From Triticum aestivum (lineage: Eukaryota > Streptophyta > Magnoliopsida > Poales > Poaceae): a DNA stretch of 64,000 nt. Both the position numbers and the translations under genes were made by a program. This document shows positions 43,971-55,400 of this stretch, piece after piece (positions within the stretch are counted from its first letter, which is position 1; every line of letters starts with the position of its first letter). The notes below the pieces were generated by a model. It was given only the letters and a program-made list of their open reading frames with translations, was not told the DNA's origin and did no database searches. The stretch lies in contig NC_057814.1 of NCBI RefSeq assembly GCF_018294505.1, positions 295,682,059 through 295,746,058 of the forward strand, written 5' to 3'.

Positions 43971-45102
43971 TTATACTAAGGTATTTTTAATTTTTAATGG
44001 TTCCGAAAACAGAGTATTTGAACTGATGTACATATGGGTTTGTACTGAGCATGTTTTCATAGACTCGACTTTACTCTGCTTTTCGGTATGATTTTCTTGG
44101 TAACTATTTAATGGTTTATAGTATCATCATCCCCAAACTTGCATGGTTTATACCCTTAAACTGAATGATATTTTTTCAAAAATAAAATGTTTATGTGTTT
44201 CTTTTTGTTGAACTCAAATTTTTTTGCAGCGATGTTTTGGACTTCACTCGTTTTGAGACTTGAACTTTTTACCATTTGATTTCTTTGTGGTTTTTTTTGT
44301 TTGAGCTTTTTTCCCAAACTTATTTGGGTCGCCGTGATTGAACTTGCAACTTTTGTAGTTGTGAACTGTTCGGGTTTTCCATTTATTAAGTTTCTTTTTT
44401 CCTCCGAACTTTACTGCTACCAATTTTTTTTGCAAATTTACTATCCCTCGAGTGAGAACTGATGCAATGTTTTTTGTCGAACTGCTACTAAATTACCGTC
44501 CCTCAAGCCTGGGCCATGACAGCGCTGGGCGTGAGTGGCACTACCCCAAGTATCCAGATCGAATTGATGTGGAGACAGCCACCAGAGGGATGCAGGTCTA
44601 GCGCGGTGGCAGAAAGCGGGGACAACGCATGGTGGCGGCAGCGCGCGGCGGGAAGCTGGTTCCTTGGTTTCTAATAGGCGCGCTCTATATAGGGCCTGAT
44701 AGTAATAGGCACGCTCTTTATATATATTGTCCCAGTTATGTACATTACAGTCCTTAAGATGTGGTGCTCTTTCATAAAATGATCCAACACCACATTTCAC
44801 ACGGAACAATCCTGAAAATTAACAGGGTATATATATTCAGTATTTCAAAACACAATATATAGTGAGGGCATAGCAACGATATATATTGCATAATTGTAAA
44901 TCAAGATCATGAACACAAAAATCGACATATATATGATATAACCAATTAGTTCACTGCAGATGTGTGGTGCAAATCAATGTGATCCTACATATATATATAG
45001 GACAGCACTATTCTAATCCCAGGATTAGAATAGTTATTTGGATCACAGCAGCCCCTATATAGGGCCCAACAGGGCCCTCCTGAACTTCCGAACTGCCGCT
45101 GG
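43971..45102. other. Unassigned A/T-rich segment between the Ty3-like element and the Mutator-like system
   Basis: Homology to the Ty3-like element ends near 43970. The following 1.1 kb has no recognisable gene; a 122-codon minus-strand frame at 44441-44809 has no motif I know. The stretch 43990-44480 holds several GAACTT-type words, the reverse of the AAGTTC motif abundant further right, so it may be the left flank of the Mutator-like element. A 13-bp perfect inverted repeat lies at 45007-45034. Confidence 0.45.
45007..45034. repeat. Perfect 13-bp inverted repeat
   Basis: ACTATTCTAATCC, two bases, then GGATTAGAATAGT. It lies just before the GC-rich, gapped region that precedes the transposase gene. 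It could be part of a terminal inverted repeat of the Mutator-like element or a small MITE remnant; the partner end is not in the window. Confidence 0.7.
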
Positions 45103-45478
45103 NNNNNNNNNNNNNNNNNNNNNNNNNNNNNNNNNNNNNNNNNNNNNNNNNNNNNNNNNNNNNNNNNNNNNNNNNNNNNNNNNNNNNNNNNNNNNNNNNN
45201 NNNNNNNNNNNNNNNNNNNNNNNNNNNNNNNNNNNNNNNNNNNNNNNNNNNNNNNNNNNNNNNNNNNNNNNNNNNNNNNNNNNNNNNNNNNNNNNNNNNN
45301 NNNNNNNNNNNNNNNNNNNNNNNNNNNNNNNNNNNNNNNNNNNNNNNNNNNNNNNNNNNNNNNNNNNNNNNNNNNNNNNNNNNNNNNNNNNNNNNNNNNN
45401 NNNNNNNNNNNNNNNNNNNNNNNNNNNNNNNNNNNNNNNNNNNNNNNNNNNNNNNNNNNNNNNNNNNNNNNNNNNNNN
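45103..45478. other. Assembly gap (376 N)
   Basis: Run of N in front of a GC-rich tandem repeat. Frames across it are meaningless. Confidence 1.
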
Positions 45479-45487
45479 TGATCTTCG

Positions 45488-45610
45488 CCGGATCCGCCGC
45501 CTCCCTTCCTTCCCCAGCTCTTGGCTGGCCGGATCCGCCGCCTCCCCTCCTTCCCCAGCTCCTGGCCGGCCGGATCCGCCGCCTCCCCTCCGTCTCCAGC
45601 TCCTGGCCGA
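45488..45610 (+). repeat. Three 41-bp GC-rich tandem repeats
   Basis: Units start at 45488, 45529 and 45570, each beginning ccggatccgccgcctccc and ending ccagctc(t/c)tggc. They directly follow the N gap, so more copies may be hidden in it. They probably belong to the leader of the transposase gene. Confidence 0.8.
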
Positions 45611-46714
45611 CCACCGGCGCGGGCGAGCAAGCGACGGCGGACGCCGGCACGAGGGAGCCCGCGTCGCCTGGACGCGGCGAAGCCGCCATGGACTTCAGGA
45701 AGCCGCATCCTCGTCCCATCGTCACCGCCCGAAGCCTTGGCAGACCAGATGACGGCCCCGACGCAAGCTATGGCGAGCGGCGCGACCAATGGAGCAACTC
45801 CTTCGCGGAGGCAGCATCGTCTGCGCCCTCAAATTCAGCGGCAAAAGTACATGAACTTCCTCCCAATTTTGCCTTCTTCTTCAATCTTGCCTTATCTAAC
45901 CTTCTTGCTTAGTGTAAATGAACTTCGCGCCCCTGCAAGACATGGATTGCCATGGAATTCCTCTCCTACCTCCACGACGAATTGTTCTCAAGGTGGCCTA
46001 TCGGCTGCTGGAAAAAGGTTGGCCGAACTTCTAGCCAGGGTATGGTTGAACTTCTTCCTTCCTTTGGTTTGTTATTTGCTTACAGCTATGTGAAGTTTAG
46101 GTGGTCTGTGAGCATCAGTCCAGGCTACAAAAGCTTTTTTTAAATCTGCCTGCTTACAGCCATGTGAAGTTCAGGTGGTGTGTGAGCCTCAGTCCAGGCT
46201 ACAAACACTATAAAATCTGCCTGCATTCACATTCACATGTGGAAAAGTCATGTGAAGTTCAACTAGTAAGTGTGCTAGAGTTCAGGTTGGTATGTATCTG
46301 GTTCTGTGCAATAAAATAAAAGGAAAATAAAACATGCATGTGATATGACATGAAGGTCGGGTTGGTATGCACTAGCAGTCCAACCATTCAAACTCATGAA
46401 GGTTCAGGTTTTTTAACTGTAGACAGTATTTCCCCTTTGCAAAACAAGAAGTTCAGGTTGTGGAGAGTGCTCAGTTCAGGTACATATAAGTAATCAAATA
46501 TTATAGAATTAAACAGGATGTGAAGTTCATTCTGTGAAGGGTGCTCAGTTCAGGTACAAAAGTATTGGTAGATGCTCAGCTCAGTGCATAGTGTGATGGC
46601 TCTCACCACTTTTATATGAGAAGTTCAGGCTGTGAATAATGCTAAGTTCAGTTACAAAGGTATAGGCAGATATAACTTGTGTGCTAATAGACTTTTTTTT
46701 TTCTTTTATGTCAG
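45611..46714 (+). other. 5' region of the transposase gene with many AAGTTCA motifs
   Basis: There is no long supported coding region; a short N-terminal exon could lie around 45690-45847 (ends before a GTACAT donor-like site). From 46090 to 46660 the sequence is filled with repeats of gaagttcaggt and 'ctcagttcaggtac', often in pairs about 20-35 bases apart. An acceptor (ttttatgtcag) ends at 46714. Confidence 0.55.
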
Positions 46715-49700
46715 CAAGACGAGAGACACATGAAGAAGCTTAGAAGTTCCCAGTAGCAAGTACACAATCCAAAGCCTGTACGCGTTGCACCACCCCCTCA
46801 ATGGGTCACACCTCAAATGCACCAACAGCATTACCGACCTGCTCCAGACCAAAAATGGATGACACCCAAAACACACGGATACTTCCAAGCTGCTGGGTCA
46901 CAGCCCTATCCGCACAAGTTTGCGCCTCCACCTAATTGGGTGACGCCGGAAATCCCCCGCGGATTCTTTGTATCCACCAGCAGACTCCCAAGCATGCCGA
47001 TGGAGGAGGGGGTTAGCTCAAGCCCTGCGTGTAACTCTGGAGGTTATCCTGGTGTGCCTCATCAATGCCAAAGAGAAGCAACTAAACCGGATCCCAGGAC
47101 AAATCCAACAGCAACACACACACGGAGGAGAGTGCTCTGCACACTACCACCGTTGGATCCTTCTGCTGCTGCTACAAGTCAGAATTGTACGGGGCATAAG
47201 GTAGATGGATTGCTTCACAAAACGAAAGAGCAAACCAAGACCAGGATCGCAATACCTACACAACCACCTCAAGCAAAAAGGACGCAAACAAGAGAGAGAC
47301 CATCTTCAGCCCTCCTTCCTCCTCGTGATCCATTGCTGCATCCTGCTATGATTACTCCGCCATGCCCCATCCCAGAGGGACATCAGCTGACACCGGCGGA
47401 GTTGCGATCATACACGCACGTAAGTGAAACAAAAAATATTTATATACGCATCTTGTATTATCTGCAAATTTTCTGCTCCCTCCAGGATAACAAGTTCATA
47501 AACTGCATTTTAACGTGTTGTTTGGATTATTTTTTTTCTTTTTCTGCAGACGCCGGATCTACCGGATTATCTAATACCAAGACAAAAGATGCGATTCAAA
47601 GATGTAGAGAAAGCAAGGGAATTTTATAACAGATACGCCAGACACGTTGGTTTTGGAATCAGGAAGACGGGGGAAATGACAACCACAAGTATTTTGTTTG
47701 CGCCTTCCAAGGGATACACACATCTTCTTTTTCAGAGGCCAACAGGAAGCGAAACAAAACATCGCAGAGGACGGGCTGCAATGCAAGAATGAGGGTGAAG
47801 GTGTAGGAGGATGACACATGCGTGGCAGTGGACATTGAGTACAATCATAATCACCAGCTCATGCAAACTGGTCACATGCTGGTATTTTTGCACTCACACA
47901 AGAATTATGAGCCCACTATTTTGGAGTACGTAAAGCTCCTGCAGTACCATGATTTCAAGCACACAACAATCATGTCCATGCTATCTGAAAATGAAGATGG
48001 AAGCTACTTCCTAAGCATGACCGGACGAGACCTACTAAACCAGTAAGTATTCAAACACCCACATACTGCAATGTAAAATAGCATCCTAGCTCACAACCCT
48101 TTGCTAGCAAAAATAAACAAATGCATGTTTGCATGTGATTTGCAGGAAAGCCATGAATGCAAGGAAGATGATTTGGATGATGTATTGAAACTTGTTTCAT
48201 TCTTCAAAGACATGAAGGCAATAAATGATGAGTTTTTCTATGACATCCAAGTGGACAAGGGCAAGTCAATTAAAAACATTTTCTGGTCCAATGCAAGCTA
48301 CCGAGGAGCCTATCAAGACTTTGGCGATTGCATAACATTCGACACAACTTACAAGACCAACAGATTTCATATGCCTCTGGGGGTGTTTGTTGGAACAAAC
48401 CATCACTTGCAGTCAACGATATTTGCTATTGCCCTGATAAGAGACAAAGATGCAAAGTCATTCAAGTGGTTGTTCGATACATTTGTACGGTGCATGAACA
48501 ACAAGCACCCAACTTGCATTCTAAAAGGTGAGTTCAAAAAAAACCTCTTCAAGTTTCATCATCTTTTCAGTCTATGGGTCTGTGTAGGTTGGGTACATTG
48601 GTTTTGTCTGGAAAAAAAAATGTAAAGAATGCAGTTCAACCACTGTTAGCACAGAAGTCCAACTAGCAGTACAAGAAAGCAAAATTATCTGTCACATGTT
48701 TAGAAAAAAATTAGTTATGAATGTGAAGTTCAAATACATGAATCATAGAAGTTCAAGGAAAAAGCTGTAAGATAAATATATGTAGCATGTTCAGAAAAAT
48801 ATAGTTATTTATGTTAAGTTCAAGCACTGCTACCACAGAAGTTCAACAACAATGCTTTAAGAAAAATTTTGAGTGTGACACTACTAGTTTGTCCTACTAC
48901 TAACTGTGAAGTTGAAGCACTGGTGCCACAGAAGTTCAGCAACACTGCTGTAAAGAAAAAATACATGTGACATTCTTAGATACCATACTGCTAGATGTGA
49001 AGTTCAAGTACTTGTACAACATAAGTTCACCACCAGTACAAAAAAGAATCAAGTTTCATTTTTTTAATTCATGCAGACCAATGCCCATCGATGTCGAAAG
49101 CTATACCACAATCATTTCCAAACACCGTCCACAAGCTATGTCGTTGGCACATCATGAAGAAGTACAGGGAATACCTCGCGTTGCTGTACAAAAAGTATAA
49201 AACATTCAAAGAGGAGTTCACAGCTATATTAAACTAGCCGTTGATGCCATCGGAGTTTGAAGATGCCTGGGCTCAACTCGTGCACAACTACAACCTGGAG
49301 AACGACCAGATGATGATGCAACTCTGGAGTGATAGGAAGATGTGGATTTCAGCATATTACAAGAACATTTTCTGTGCTAGAATGACTTCCACACAACGAA
49401 GCGAGAGCATGAACCATGTGCTAAAGAAAGGGTTTGTCAAGGGGACCCAGAACCTACACAAGTTTGCTAGGCGGGTCAATGCTTGCATACAAACTCCGAT
49501 GCAGAAGGAGAACGAGCAAACAATGACCAACATGGTATGATGACAAGTACAAAACACCCCCATCATGTTCTGTTTACCTTCAACATGTGCACTTTGAATT
49601 TAAAAAAAATGAAACCCATGACTCCGCTTTGACTAATATCTCACTTTTTGACATGTGCAGACCAATCTTGTGACAAAAACAACTTACGGCTACGAGGAAG

Positions 49701-51148
49701 ACATGTCTATCAAGTACACGAGAGCCGTGTACACCGATATGAGGAATAGGATGAGAAAGGCCACGCTATTTCGCGCAAAGCGTACAGCAGATCCCACTAA
49801 GTACCTTGTGTACTACCACAACAAGCCTGGCCATGATGAAGAAGAAAGATTTTCCTGGTCAAAGCATGAATTCCAGGTTGTAGCTGACCCAGAGAATGAA
49901 ATATACGACTGTGAATGCAAGCTCTGGACACACACAGGTGAGCGAAAAAACAAACTCATGAAATAGCTAGACTAGTAGTATCATATCAAAATTTATGAAA
50001 CTCATTGCTGGCTCACAAACTATGTATTCTGCATTCATCACAAAATGCAGGCCTGTTCTGCCTTCACATCATGAACATACTGGACTACCTCAAGCCTGAC
50101 AAATTTCCAAACAAGTATATCCTCAAACGGTACACAAAGACTGCAAAATCACAACCAACCTTTGACACAAGGGACTACAACACAACCGCATCGGATGGCA
50201 GCTCAAGGCTATCGAAGCAAGACATCTTGCTGCAGCTGAATTTGATGGTTAACAAGAAAGCGATGAGATGTACCAGCAATATGACAGAGCCTACTATGTT
50301 CTAAGAGGCTCGTGGAAGAGCTTGATGCAATAGATTCAGCAAATCAAGCGGATGCTGGCGAAAGGATGGCTGAAGAGGACGCTGAAATTGAAGATGGCCT
50401 TCATTATTATGCAGCTGAAATGCTCAACGCCACCGCTAAAGCCAACCAATGCAAGCAGGGTGATGGCCAATCAATGGAGCAGCGACAGCAAGAGACGATG
50501 AAACTGCCGCTGTATTCTGAAACAAAGGGTAGGAAGAAAATTACTGCAGCAAAGAAAAGTAACAAGAGAGCTCAAATAAAGGCACCACCTGCAGGAAGAG
50601 TCGTCGTGCTCGATGAGAACGGAGTGCCACTTGGACACAGGAAATGTAGTGTGTGCAACCAGGTTGCGGGACACGACAAGCTGACCTGTCCAACACTCTT
50701 GGAAAGAAACAATGCTGAGGAGGTCAAGCAACCCAAATCTCAAAAACAGCAGCCCAAAGTTATGGAACAAAAGAAGGGACCACACCCAAAGAAAGCAAGC
50801 AGCAGACTTTGTAGCATATGCAAGGAGTATGACCCACATAATGCAAGAACATGCCCGAAGCGCGCAGATGCTGAAAAGACAAGCAAAAGGACCGAGAAGA
50901 AACAAAAAGCAAAACCTAGAGCCATCAACAAGAAAGTGGTGGAAGATGAAGAGGAAGACGAAGATGAAGACACCGTCGAAGAAGAGGAAGACGAAGAGGA
51001 AGAGGACGACGAAGAGGAAGATGAAGACGACGATGAAGAGGAAGAGGACGATGAAGAGGAAGAGGACGATGAAGAGGAAGAGGTACATGTCAAGCAAAAA
51101 CCTCTACCACCAAAGCCTAGGAGGAGCGCAAGGCTGATGAACAGTTAG
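46715..51148 (+). pseudogene. FAR1/FHY3-type Mutator-like transposase gene, six exons, decayed
   Basis: Exons, by GT/AG sites and protein continuity: 46715-47419 (proline-rich N-terminus), 47550-48042 (FAR1 zinc-finger region: KAREFYNRYARHVGFGIRK, VDIEYNHNHQLMQ), 48146-48527 and 49077-49534 (MULE transposase core: FDTTYKTNRFHMPLGVFVG, DQCPSMSKAIPQ, HKLCRWHIMKKYREYL), 49661-49937 and 50051-51148 (SWIM zinc finger CECKLWTHTGLFCLH across the intron). The C-terminus has two CX2CX5HX4C knuckles (CSVCNQVAGHDKLTC, CSICKEYDPHNARTC), a long Asp/Glu run and PRRSARLMNS. Lesions are a frameshift in the G run 47669-47673, TAG at 47804-47806, a frameshift near 48170, TAG at 49235-49237 and a frameshift near 50300. 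It would have cut and moved the Mutator-like element; it is now inactive. Confidence 0.82.
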
Positions 51149-51218
51149 AATAGGTCAATTAACACAATGCAAACTTATGTCATGTCAATGTGCAGAACAT
51201 TATGTCATCCCCTGGTAA

Positions 51219-51710
51219 TATACACTGTGAAGTTCAAGTAATATTACTGCAGAAGTCCTGGTATGTTATGAGAGGAAGTGATGTGCTGGTGATGTATTGC
51301 ATGAAAGTGCAAGCAGTAATAAATTGAAAAATATACACTGTGAAGTTCAAGTAATATTACTGCAGAAGTCCTGGTATGTTATGAGAGGAAGTGATGTGCT
51401 GGTGATGTATTGCATGAAAGTGCAAGCAAGAAGAAACATGAAAAACATACATTGTGAAGTTCAAGTAAGCTTACTGCAGAAGTCCTGGTATATTATGAGA
51501 GGAAGTGTTGTGCTGGTCATGTATTGCATGAAAATGCAAGCAAGAACAAAAATGAAAAACATACATTGTGAAGTTCAAGTAATATTACAGTGGAAGTTCT
51601 GGTATATTATGGCAGGAGGTGCTCCTGTTGTATTCCATAAAAGAGCAACCAGCAAATAATCATACAGTCTTGAAGTTCAGGTCAGCTTACAGAAGAAGTT
51701 CTGGTATATA
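51219..51710 (+). repeat. 114-bp tandem repeats containing the AAGTTCA motif (about 4.3 copies)
   Basis: Units start at 51219, 51333, 51447, 51561 and 51662 (last one degenerate). Each begins ataca(c/t)tgtgaagttcaag, then gcagaagtcctggtat, gagaggaagtg, and ends atgaaa.tgcaagcaa. They lie 70 bases after the stop of the transposase gene. A 120-codon frame running through them simply reads the repeat and is not a gene. Confidence 0.88.
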
Positions 51711-52420
51711 AAATCGATGTAGGAAAAAAATATGCTTAAAAAATAAAGTTTCACCGCATAAACTAAGGTTAGCAAGCCTAAGACAACGCGTTCAAATGTG
51801 AAGTTCTGCTTGGATACGTGCAGAAGTTCATGTACAATGCCGCCAAAAGATAAAGAAACGTCAACAATATTTCTGCACAAAGTTACAGCTAAAATACATT
51901 CGCACTTGAAAAACACACACAAAAATATAGATTCTATGCAAAAGCATACATATTGGTTGGGTTGAAAATTACCAATACATTACACAACACAGAATATCCT
52001 CTCCATCTGAAACCAGCAGCCCAACCACATCCCAAAGCAGAAGTTCAAGTCTACGATCATATGTTGGGGCCCAAAAATAAACAACACAAAAAAATCAAGC
52101 AGTTCAACCAAAACCGAGGGAGAAGTTCAGGTACATCTGTTGGGGCAAAAACATTCAACACATGGATACTGAAAAACGACGCAGTACATTGAAATTCACA
52201 AAGCCAAATCATTCTTCACACCAAATACATTTGTCCACAATATCATAAGTAATAGTGCTGCACCTATAGATACACAAATCACTAAAACATTCTTACAACC
52301 AAATCTTTACGGAATTGTTCCAATCATTATCAAACCTAAAAATCTGTATGAAATCAAATCTAAAATGAAACTAATGCTTCGAATTCACGGGCCAAAGGAC
52401 TGGATCTCTTTAGGGAGCTC
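51711..52420. other. Space between the two convergent genes
   Basis: No gene. A/T-rich sequence with further AAGTTC motifs (for example near 51800, 51828, 52040 and 52123). It holds the 3' ends of both convergent transcripts. Confidence 0.6.
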
Positions 52421-55400
52421 TCAACGCATGACTTCATTCTTCTCGCTAAACATCAGAGTGTGCATGAACTCAGCCTTCCAGTTATCTGCAGCAGCCTGCA
52501 AACAAAGAAAGGTGAAACGATGGTTTAGTAACGGATATATAAAACCATAGCAGGAGCGTCTCAGCAAAAACACACAAGAAAATTCAAAGGATGATGAGAC
52601 AAGAACAAAGACAGAACATACTTCCACATCACAAAAATCTTCAAGAATCTCATTGCCATCATACGAAGAGCAGCACTTCACGGCAAAGAAACCACAATCA
52701 TTACTCTTCTGCTTCGGAACATCGATGAAAGTCGGCCTCTTTGCAATAGTCACCCAGTTAGGCTGCTTTCTCGCCTTGTACGCAACCTTGCCGTACACCT
52801 CCTCGAGCAACCCAACAAATGTCTTGATCTGCCAGAAATAACAAAATTAGATGAAGTCAAAAACATGTTGTAACACCCCGCATGTAACTTGCCATATTTG
52901 TAACTCCGACTCTTGCCATTTCCAGCTATGTGATATGTTTTTCCCTCCGTTGTCGGGTTTTGTCTTTCGTTTTGTATTTTGTCATGTCATGCATTTTCCT
53001 ATCATGTCATCATGTGCATTGCATTCGCATACGTGTTCGTCTCATGCATCCGAGCATTTTCCCCGTTGTCCGTTTTGCAATCCGGCGCTCCTATCTCCTC
53101 CGATGCACCCCTCTTGTTTTCTTTCGTGGGCGTGTGTCAAACTTTCTCGGAATGGACCGAGGCTTGTCAAGTGGTCTTAATATACCACCCGGAGACTACC
53201 GGTCAAGTTTCGTTCCATTCGGAGGTCGTTTGGTACTCCAACGGTTAACCGGGCATCCGCAAAGTCCATTTGAGTGTCCAGCAAAAACCCCCTCTAAAAC
53301 CAGCCCAAAACCCACCAAACTCTCTTCCATGCTCCAGGTCGTTCGATCACAATCGTGTGGGCGAAAACCGCACCTCATTTGGAGCCTCCTAGCTCCCTCT
53401 ACCTATAAAACTCCATCTCCCCCGAAAAACGGAATCGCAGACAAACTCTAGAAATTTTCCCACCGCGCCGCCGGATGCGTCCGCCCGCGCCAGACAACGT
53501 CCGCCGCCGCGCCCCGGCGAATCCGCCGCCGCCACGTGGCNNNNNNNNNNNNNNNNNNNNNNNNNNNNNNNNNNNNNNNNNNNNNNNNNNNNNNNNNNNN
53601 NNNNNNNNNNNNNNNNNNNNNNNNNNNNNNNNNNNNNNNNNNNNNNNNNNNNNNNNNNNNNNNNNNNNNNNNNNNNNNNNNNNNNNNNNNNNNNNNNNNN
53701 NNNNNNNNNNNNNNNNNNNNNNNNNNNNNNNNNNNNNNNNNNNNNNNNNNNNNNNNNNNNNNNNNNNNNNNNNNNNNNNNNNNNNNNNNNNNNNNNNNNN
53801 NNNNNNNNNNNNNNNNNNNNNNNNNNNNNNNNNNNNNNNNNNNNNNNNNNNNNNNNNNNNNNNNNNNNNNNNNNNNNNNNNNNNNNNNNNNNNNNNNNNN
53901 NNNNNNNNNNNNNNNNNNNNNNNNNNNNNNNNNNNNNNNNNNNNNNNNNNNNNNNNNNNNNNNNNNNNNNNNNNNNNNNNNNNNNNNNNNNNNNNNNNNN
54001 NNNNNNNNNNNNNNNNNNNNNNNNNNNNNNNNNNNNNNNNNNNNNNNNNNNNNNNNNNNNNNNNNNNNNNNNNNNNNNNCGCCGCCGGCCGGCGCGACCC
54101 CGCCGCCTCGCCGCCGCGGCCGCCCCTCCTTCCTCCGGTCTCCCTCCATCGGCGCCTCCCCGCGACTCTTCTTCCCCCGCGCCGCCGACCTCTTCCTTCG
54201 GTCGCCGGCCCGAGCTCCTGTAGCTTCGCCCGATCGAGATCGGGTGAGGCCCCGTTGACTTCTCCTCGCCCCTCTTTCTCTAAGTCCTCAAGATTTCATC
54301 AGCAAGTGCTCCTGTTCCCGATGCTATAACTCCATGCATGTAACTCCGATTCGTGCGTATAATATGTCAAATTGTTCGTCTCGTGATGCTTTACATTTCG
54401 TTCAATTGCACAATGTTCATTAGAGGTCATATTGATGCCCAAATCTTCGTTGGAAGAGGGCTAATTGCTGTTATTCTCTGGTTCTTGACAGAACTTGGAG
54501 ATTTGTCATTTTTGTATCATTTAATCTGTGCATCTTTTCAGCATGAGCTCTACATGTGTTTTGAATCATGCCATGCCATCTTTCCAGTGGTATAGTCCTT
54601 GTATTTTTGTGGTCTCTGTGGTGACTAGCACAAGCATGCAAAGTAGGCCCCGTAATATTTCTGATTTCAGGGACTTAGTGATTTCTCTAAGTCCTTGTCT
54701 GCTGTAATTTTGTTGCCATTTAACTTGATGCTACAGAGAGATCCATGAATATTTTGGAGATGTTCAGTAAGGATGTTTTGTAGCTATAGTTGTAATTGAT
54801 CCATTCCTGCAATTCTTTGCAATTATGGATTGACATAGCATGACTCAATCTTGCTCTACCTTTGCTATAAAATATTTCTGGCAGATTCTTAACATGATAT
54901 GCAATTTTGCCAAGCTTATTGTAGTTTATCCATACATGTTATGCATTTTTTCTTGCCATGGATAGCTTCATAAACATGCCATCTTGCTGTAGGTATGCTT
55001 GTTTTGTCATGCATTGCTTTGTGGTGAGTGCATCAACCTCACCAACAGGCCTTCATATTATTATTTCTGCCATGCTCTGTTTTCTGCTAAGTCTGAAACC
55101 TGATAACGAAACTTGCTATGTTTACATGCTTGCCATCATATCTTCTGGTCCTTTTTGGCTTAAGGTCAGTAAATGACTTTTGTCATGTGCATTTAGTAGA
55201 ACACTTCCGTGCCTTGATTTGCTATGTTAAGTTCCTGTAGCATGTTGATTGCGTGCTCTGAACATAGCTACCTGATGCTGTTTTCTGCCATGTCCAGTTT
55301 TTCACAGAGTCTGTGAACCTGTAATCTTTTGCACTTTTGCCATGCTTGTTTGAGCTTGATATGTTGTGAACTAGCCGTAGCTCATTGTTCATCTTTTGTC

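Noticed and set aside
44441..44809. Minus-strand 122-codon frame
   Set aside because: No motif, no start context or neighbours to support it; left as unassigned sequence.
50471..51097. Minus-strand 208-codon frame and a poly-Ser frame
   Set aside because: Complement of the Asp/Glu-rich coding repeat of the transposase gene.
51297..51659. 120-codon frame after the transposase gene
   Set aside because: Reads through the 114-bp tandem repeat; the apparent protein repeat is only the DNA repeat.
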